A DNA stretch of 7,731 nt from an uncultured Lactobacillus sp. (GTDB lineage Bacteria; Bacillota; Bacilli; Lactobacillales; Lactobacillaceae). A program made the translations under genes and the position numbers. The notes beneath the pieces were generated by a model. It had not been told where the DNA came from and did not search any database. It worked only from the letters and a program-made list of their open reading frames with translations. The stretch covers positions 16,084 through 23,814 of the forward strand of contig NZ_CARBVX010000024.1 in NCBI RefSeq assembly GCF_948948975.1, written 5' to 3'. Every line of letters begins with the position of its first letter. Within the stretch, counting starts at the first letter, position 1. Shown here one piece after another: positions 5,379 to 7,731 of the stretch.

Positions 5379-5393
5379 ATGAAAGCGCTAATA
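5379..5393 (+). promoter_or_regulatory. Candidate cre site (CcpA)
   Basis: ATGAAAGCGCTAATA fits the catabolite-responsive element consensus WTGNAANCGNWNNCW at every fixed position except the C near the 3' end, which is T. The AGCGCT core is symmetric. It is about 75 bp upstream of the Rib protein -10 box, where CcpA binding is often activating. This is a consensus match only. Confidence 0.4.
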
Positions 5394-5441
5394 TAGTGTA
5401 TTTCTTAAAATATTACAAAGAATGTAAAAAAAATCTTAATT

Positions 5442-5458
5442 TGTAACATTTTTGTAAA
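5442..5458 (+). promoter_or_regulatory. Perfect WalR (YycF/VicR) box
   Basis: TGTAAC (5442-5447), five bases, TGTAAA (5453-5458) matches the published WalR consensus TGTWAH-N5-TGTWAH without exception. WalR, the response regulator of the essential WalRK system of Firmicutes, controls cell-wall metabolism and some surface-protein genes. The box ends 7 bp before the -10 and occupies the -35 region, which lacks a good TTGACA at normal spacing. That arrangement would suit an activator at a weak promoter, but repression is also possible. Confidence 0.5.
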
Positions 5459-5465
5459 ACTACGG

Positions 5466-5471
5466 TATAAT
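5466..5471 (+). promoter_or_regulatory. -10 box of the Rib protein gene
   Basis: TATAAT lies 57 bp before the start codon. The only -35 candidate is TTGTAA (5441-5446) at a long 19-bp spacing, overlapping the WalR box. The predicted start is about 5478, giving a 50-nt leader. Confidence 0.65.
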
Positions 5472-5485
5472 AAAAGTAAATAAAA

Positions 5486-5515
5486 CAGCAAGCTTAAGTA
5501 TAGCTTACCTTGCTG
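5486..5515 (+). promoter_or_regulatory. 5' leader hairpin next to the ribosome binding site
   Basis: CAGCAAG (5486-5492) pairs with CTTGCTG (5509-5515), and an inner AAGC/GCTT helix is possible. The stem begins about 8 nt from the predicted transcript start and ends at the first base of GAGGAG (5515-5520). Stems at this place can stabilise mRNA, as described for lactobacillus S-layer leaders, or limit translation. Confidence 0.5.
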
Positions 5516-5528
5516 AGGAGCGTGAATT

Positions 5529-6380
5529 ATGATGAGAAAAGTTAAGAAGAGAAGTATCATTACAAGTTTGGGTGCAGCTGCAATGTTAGCATCTTTGAGT
5601 GTAGGGGGAACTGCTTTTGCAGCAAGTACTACAAGTGTTAATAGTAGCACCGCTACTACTGATCAAGCCAAGACTTATCAAACTCAACTTGAAGAACATA
5701 AGAATTTACAAGCTTATACTAATCCATTAACTGTACAAGCGTTAACTACTACTAAGGGGGTTTTACCTGATGCAACAAGTGGCATTTCTAATTGGAGTCA
5801 GGTTCCAGCTGGAACAGTAGCTGCTTGGGATAATAAGCCTGACGTTAATAAGGCCGGAACTAGTTACGGAACCGTTTATGTTACTTTCCCAGATGGATCT
5901 AGATCAAGATTAGCAGTTTACGTAACAGTTAAAGATGGTGCAGCTAGTCAAAGTAGTGAAAATACAACTACTACCACTACTTCTTCAGATAAAAACTCTT
6001 CAGCTGCGGTAGCATCAAAGTCAACTGCTAAGAGCTCACAAGTAGAAAGTGAAGCTAAAACTTCTGCCAAAGACACTGATACTGAAAAGACAACTACTGT
6101 AGATAAAGCTGATAAAGATCAAGCAGCAAAATCCAGTTCTAAATCTGACAAAGACGTAGTTGTGAAGGATTTAGGATCAACTACTGTTACTGAAAAAAAT
6201 GTTAGTGTTGTAAGTAACTCAAAGGATAAGGACAAGGATTCAAATCCAATTTCTGTCGCTACTCGCTTACCAGAAACTGTGGCTAAGGCTACTAATCCAC
6301 TTGTAATAATTTTCGGTGCATTAATTGCGGCTGTAAGTGGTGCAGTGATTTGGAGTAAAAAATTAAAGAAAAGAAACTAA
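5529..6380 (+). CDS. Rib-domain surface protein with variant sorting signal (LPETV)
   Basis: The 283-residue protein has a Sec signal peptide (MMRKVKKRS, hydrophobic stretch at about 10-26, likely cleavage after AFA at 31). A single Rib-like domain lies at about 64-136: GVLPDATSGISNW, VAAWDNKPDV and YVTFPDGSRSRLAVYVTV are typical of Rib/alpha-like repeats. A long Ser/Thr/Lys/Asp linker (about 137-240) spans the wall. The C-terminus has the layout of a sortase substrate: LPETV (247-251), a hydrophobic helix (about 257-275) and the basic tail KKLKKRN. The fifth motif residue is Val rather than the Gly of LPXTG, so normal sortase A cleavage is doubtful; the protein may stay membrane-anchored. 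Most relatives have many Rib repeats, while this one has one. The start is set by GAGGAG (5515-5520), 8 nt before ATG 5529; ATG 5532 is an alternative. An adhesin or wall-structure role is inferred. Confidence 0.9.
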   Translation: MMRKVKKRSIITSLGAAAMLASLSVGGTAFAASTTSVNSSTATTDQAKTYQTQLEEHKNLQAYTNPLTVQALTTTKGVLPDATSGISNWSQVPAGTVAAWDNKPDVNKAGTSYGTVYVTFPDGSRSRLAVYVTVKDGAASQSSENTTTTTTSSDKNSSAAVASKSTAKSSQVESEAKTSAKDTDTEKTTTVDKADKDQAAKSSSKSDKDVVVKDLGSTTVTEKNVSVVSNSKDKDKDSNPISVATRLPETVAKATNPLVIIFGALIAAVSGAVIWSKKLKKRN

Positions 6381-6390
6381 TAGACAATAA

Positions 6391-6425
6391 AAGAGGTTGA
6401 AACTAGTCGTTTCAACCTCTTATTT
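6391..6425. terminator. Bidirectional terminator between Rib and small-protein genes
   Basis: AAGAGGTTGAAAC (6391-6403) and GTTTCAACCTCTT (6409-6421) form a perfect 13-bp stem with loop TAGTC. The Rib gene stops at 6380 and the convergent small gene stops at 6425, so both can use it. Confidence 0.92.
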
Positions 6426-6553
6426 TATTTATCCTTATTTTTTTCCTTGTCTTTGCTATTTTGAGCTTTTTTCTTTTTAGGATCATCTGGCAAGATAGCA
6501 AATTTATCAAGCATTTTTTCTAATTGATTATTTTTTTCAAAAGTTAAACCCAT
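6425..6553 (-). CDS. 42-residue small protein, SPJ_0845-like
   Basis: This gene is short but well supported. ATG at 6553 is preceded by a strong AAAGGAG (6568-6562 on the minus strand) with 8-nt spacing, and a -10 box lies further upstream. The product begins MGLTFEKNNQLEKMLDKFAI, continues LPDDPKKKK and ends in a Lys/Asp/Asn-rich tail. The pattern MGLTF, then LEKM, then FA.LPD resembles the short conserved proteins annotated as the SPJ_0845 family in streptococci and lactobacilli; I recall that family only by pattern, so the name is tentative. There is no membrane segment and no cysteine, so it is probably cytoplasmic with a short amphipathic helix at about 6-19 and a charged tail. Its function is unknown. 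Confidence 0.8.
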   Translation of the reverse strand: MGLTFEKNNQLEKMLDKFAILPDDPKKKKAQNSKDKEKNKDK

Positions 6554-6584
6554 CTCTTTAGCTCCTTTAAATTAAGATAAGTGA

Positions 6585-6590
6585 ATTATA
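6585..6590 (-). promoter_or_regulatory. -10 box of the small-protein gene
   Basis: On the minus strand TATAAT reads from 6590 to 6585, 31 bp before the start codon and about 16 bp before the AAAGGAG site. The -35 position falls in the T-rich tail of the permease terminator, with no clear hexamer. Having a separate promoter and an upstream terminator argues that this gene is independent of the permease. Confidence 0.5.
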
Positions 6591-6602
6591 CCCTATAACC
6601 TT

Positions 6603-6650
6603 AACTAAAAAAAGTAAGCTGCATTTTATAGGCAGCTCACTTTTTTAGTT
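6603..6650 (-). terminator. Terminator of the permease gene, overlapping its stop codon
   Basis: On the minus strand GTGAGCTGC (6640-6632) pairs with GCAGCTTAC (6622-6614), with one internal mismatch, around a CTATAAAAT loop. A run of seven Ts follows (6613-6607). Outer AACTAAAAAA/TTTTTTAGTT pairing reaches past the permease stop codon (6645-6647), so the hairpin base includes the last codons. Confidence 0.85.
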
Positions 6651-7731
6651 TTTACGTCTTAATTTAGCTAAAAAGTCTTCATGTTCTTTTTCTAACTTTT
6701 CATCCTTATCAATAAAGAAGTAGCAGGCAGCTGCAATTACTGCCACCACAGCTCCTAAGAGTAGTGTCTTAGGAGTAAAGTTAGTAACCATATAACAAGA
6801 AATAATCAAAGCAATAATTGGAATAGTATATTTTCCAGGTAGTGAAAAACCGTGCGTTGGATATTCATTACTATGCTTAAATTTAATGACTGCTAAAATT
6901 GATGGTACATATTGAACAAAGGATGCTAAAACTGTACATGAGACAAGGAATAGGTAACTTTGAGTAGCTAAGGCTCCTGAAAGAACAGCGGTAAAAATAA
7001 TACCAACCCAAGGAGCATCATGTTTGTTCTTCTTACCAATCCATTTCGGAAGCATTCCGTGTTCGGTAGCAAGGGATGCAATCAGTGAAGGCGTATTAAA
7101 CGAAGCACTAAATGCAACTCCAAAGATTGAAATTAACATCCCGACAATCATAAAAGCAAAACCCCATTGACCAACACCAGTCTTTAGAGCACTCGCTAAT
7201 GGATTAGAATAACTTCCTAGTTTTTGCCCACTTAAACCAATGGCAACTAAAAGCATCAAGCAATCTAGAATTGTTACACTAGTCATTACTGCAACTAAAA
7301 CGCGTGGAATATTCTTTTCTGGATTATTCATTTGCTTTGCGGCAATTGGAATAAAGGAAAAGCCAGTAAATAAGTAAAAAATTGGTGTGAAGGCATCCCC
7401 AAAATGCTTAAAGAATGGTCCAACACCAGTTAAAGCTGCATGTGGAATTATCGGAGTAAAGTGAGCTTTCTTAATAAAGAAGGCCCCCACAATAATGAAG
7501 ACAAGTAATGTAATAATCTTAGCTGCAGCTGAAATGTTATTAACAATTTTTACCCAAGATCTACCAAAGAAATTAATAATTGAAAACAGTAAAATCAAGA
7601 AGATAACTCCACTAATGTAGACTGCATTATTTTTAAAAATAGGTAGAAAACTCTTTAGAATAGTTAATAAAGCAACTACTTCGGCAGAGAGAGTTGTACA
7701 TCCTAAAAACCAAGTAAAAATACCTAGTTCA
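6645..7731 (-). CDS. APC-family amino acid permease, 5'-truncated by window edge
   Basis: The frame is open from the stop at 6645 to the right edge of the window; the gene has no start here. Reading past the TTG at 7598 gives a further 44 codons (GIFTWFLGCTTLSAEVV and ISGVIFLILLFSIINFFG), which are typical permease helices, so that TTG is internal. About 361 residues are visible, with roughly ten transmembrane helices, probably TM3-12 of twelve. Family marks include INFFGRSWVKIVNNISAAAK leading into a helix, FYLFTGFSFIPIAAKQMNNP followed by EKNIPR, and GVAFSASFNTPSLIASLA. These belong to the amino acid-polyamine-organocation superfamily, which imports amino acids with protons or exchanges them. 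The substrate cannot be told. The C-terminus ends in a short charged cytoplasmic tail. It is transcribed leftward and ends at its own terminator. Confidence 0.93.
   Translation of the reverse strand, partial: ELGIFTWFLGCTTLSAEVVALLTILKSFLPIFKNNAVYISGVIFLILLFSIINFFGRSWVKIVNNISAAAKIITLLVFIIVGAFFIKKAHFTPIIPHAALTGVGPFFKHFGDAFTPIFYLFTGFSFIPIAAKQMNNPEKNIPRVLVAVMTSVTILDCLMLLVAIGLSGQKLGSYSNPLASALKTGVGQWGFAFMIVGMLISIFGVAFSASFNTPSLIASLATEHGMLPKWIGKKNKHDAPWVGIIFTAVLSGALATQSYLFLVSCTVLASFVQYVPSILAVIKFKHSNEYPTHGFSLPGKYTIPIIALIISCYMVTNFTPKTLLLGAVVAVIAAACYFFIDKDEKLEKEHEDFLAKLRRKN

Noticed and set aside
5405..5650. An 81-codon hydrophobic frame on the minus strand
   Set aside because: It is antisense to the Rib gene promoter and signal peptide and has no proper start region.
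7598..7598. TTG as the start of the permease
   Set aside because: The frame stays open beyond it to the window edge and encodes further typical permease helices, so the codon is an internal Leu.

Overview
The window looks like chromosomal DNA from a low-GC Gram-positive bacterium, most likely Lactobacillus in the strict sense (acidophilus/gasseri/johnsonii/crispatus side). The reasons are AT-rich sequence, strong AGGAGG-type ribosome binding sites, TATAAT -10 boxes, many Ser/Asn/Thr/Lys-rich lipoproteins and surface proteins, a Rib-type wall protein, and a CRISPR repeat of the type I-E kind found in this group (28 nt, CTCCAC/GTGGAG stem, 33-nt spacers). The species call is an inference; no rRNA or marker gene is present.

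Layout. Positions 1-699 are the leader-distal end of a type I-E CRISPR array with 12 repeats and 11 spacers on an exact 61-bp period. No cas gene or leader is present; both should lie to the left. The last repeat is degenerate, which places the trailer at the right. Positions about 841-996 hold a candidate small RNA gene not covered by any ORF. It has an extended -10 box, an 11-bp closing stem, a tRNA-like T-arm and a strong intrinsic terminator. From 1270 to 4231 come four genes: a lipoprotein with a DUF5067-like domain (+), an unusual Ig-like/transmembrane/coiled-coil protein (-), a Nudix hydrolase (+) and a Ser-rich lipoprotein (-). Convergent pairs share bidirectional terminators. From 4436 to 5306 there are two tandem paralogous small proteins of the DUF1828 type. 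Positions 5529-6380 encode a secreted protein with one Rib-like domain and a variant sorting signal (LPETV, not LPXTG). Its promoter region carries a perfect match to the WalR box and a near-match to a CcpA cre site. A 42-residue small protein (6425-6553, -) follows. The window ends in a 5'-truncated APC-family amino acid permease (6645 to the right edge, -).

Together this is an envelope-rich chromosomal neighbourhood beside a CRISPR array. Almost every gene has its own promoter and terminator, so there is little sign of long operons. No transposase, integrase, rRNA or complete canonical tRNA was seen. The parts most worth attention are the small RNA beside the array, the WalR box with the LPETV anchor of the Rib protein, and the DUF1828 pair in which one copy has lost the family's DDG motif.
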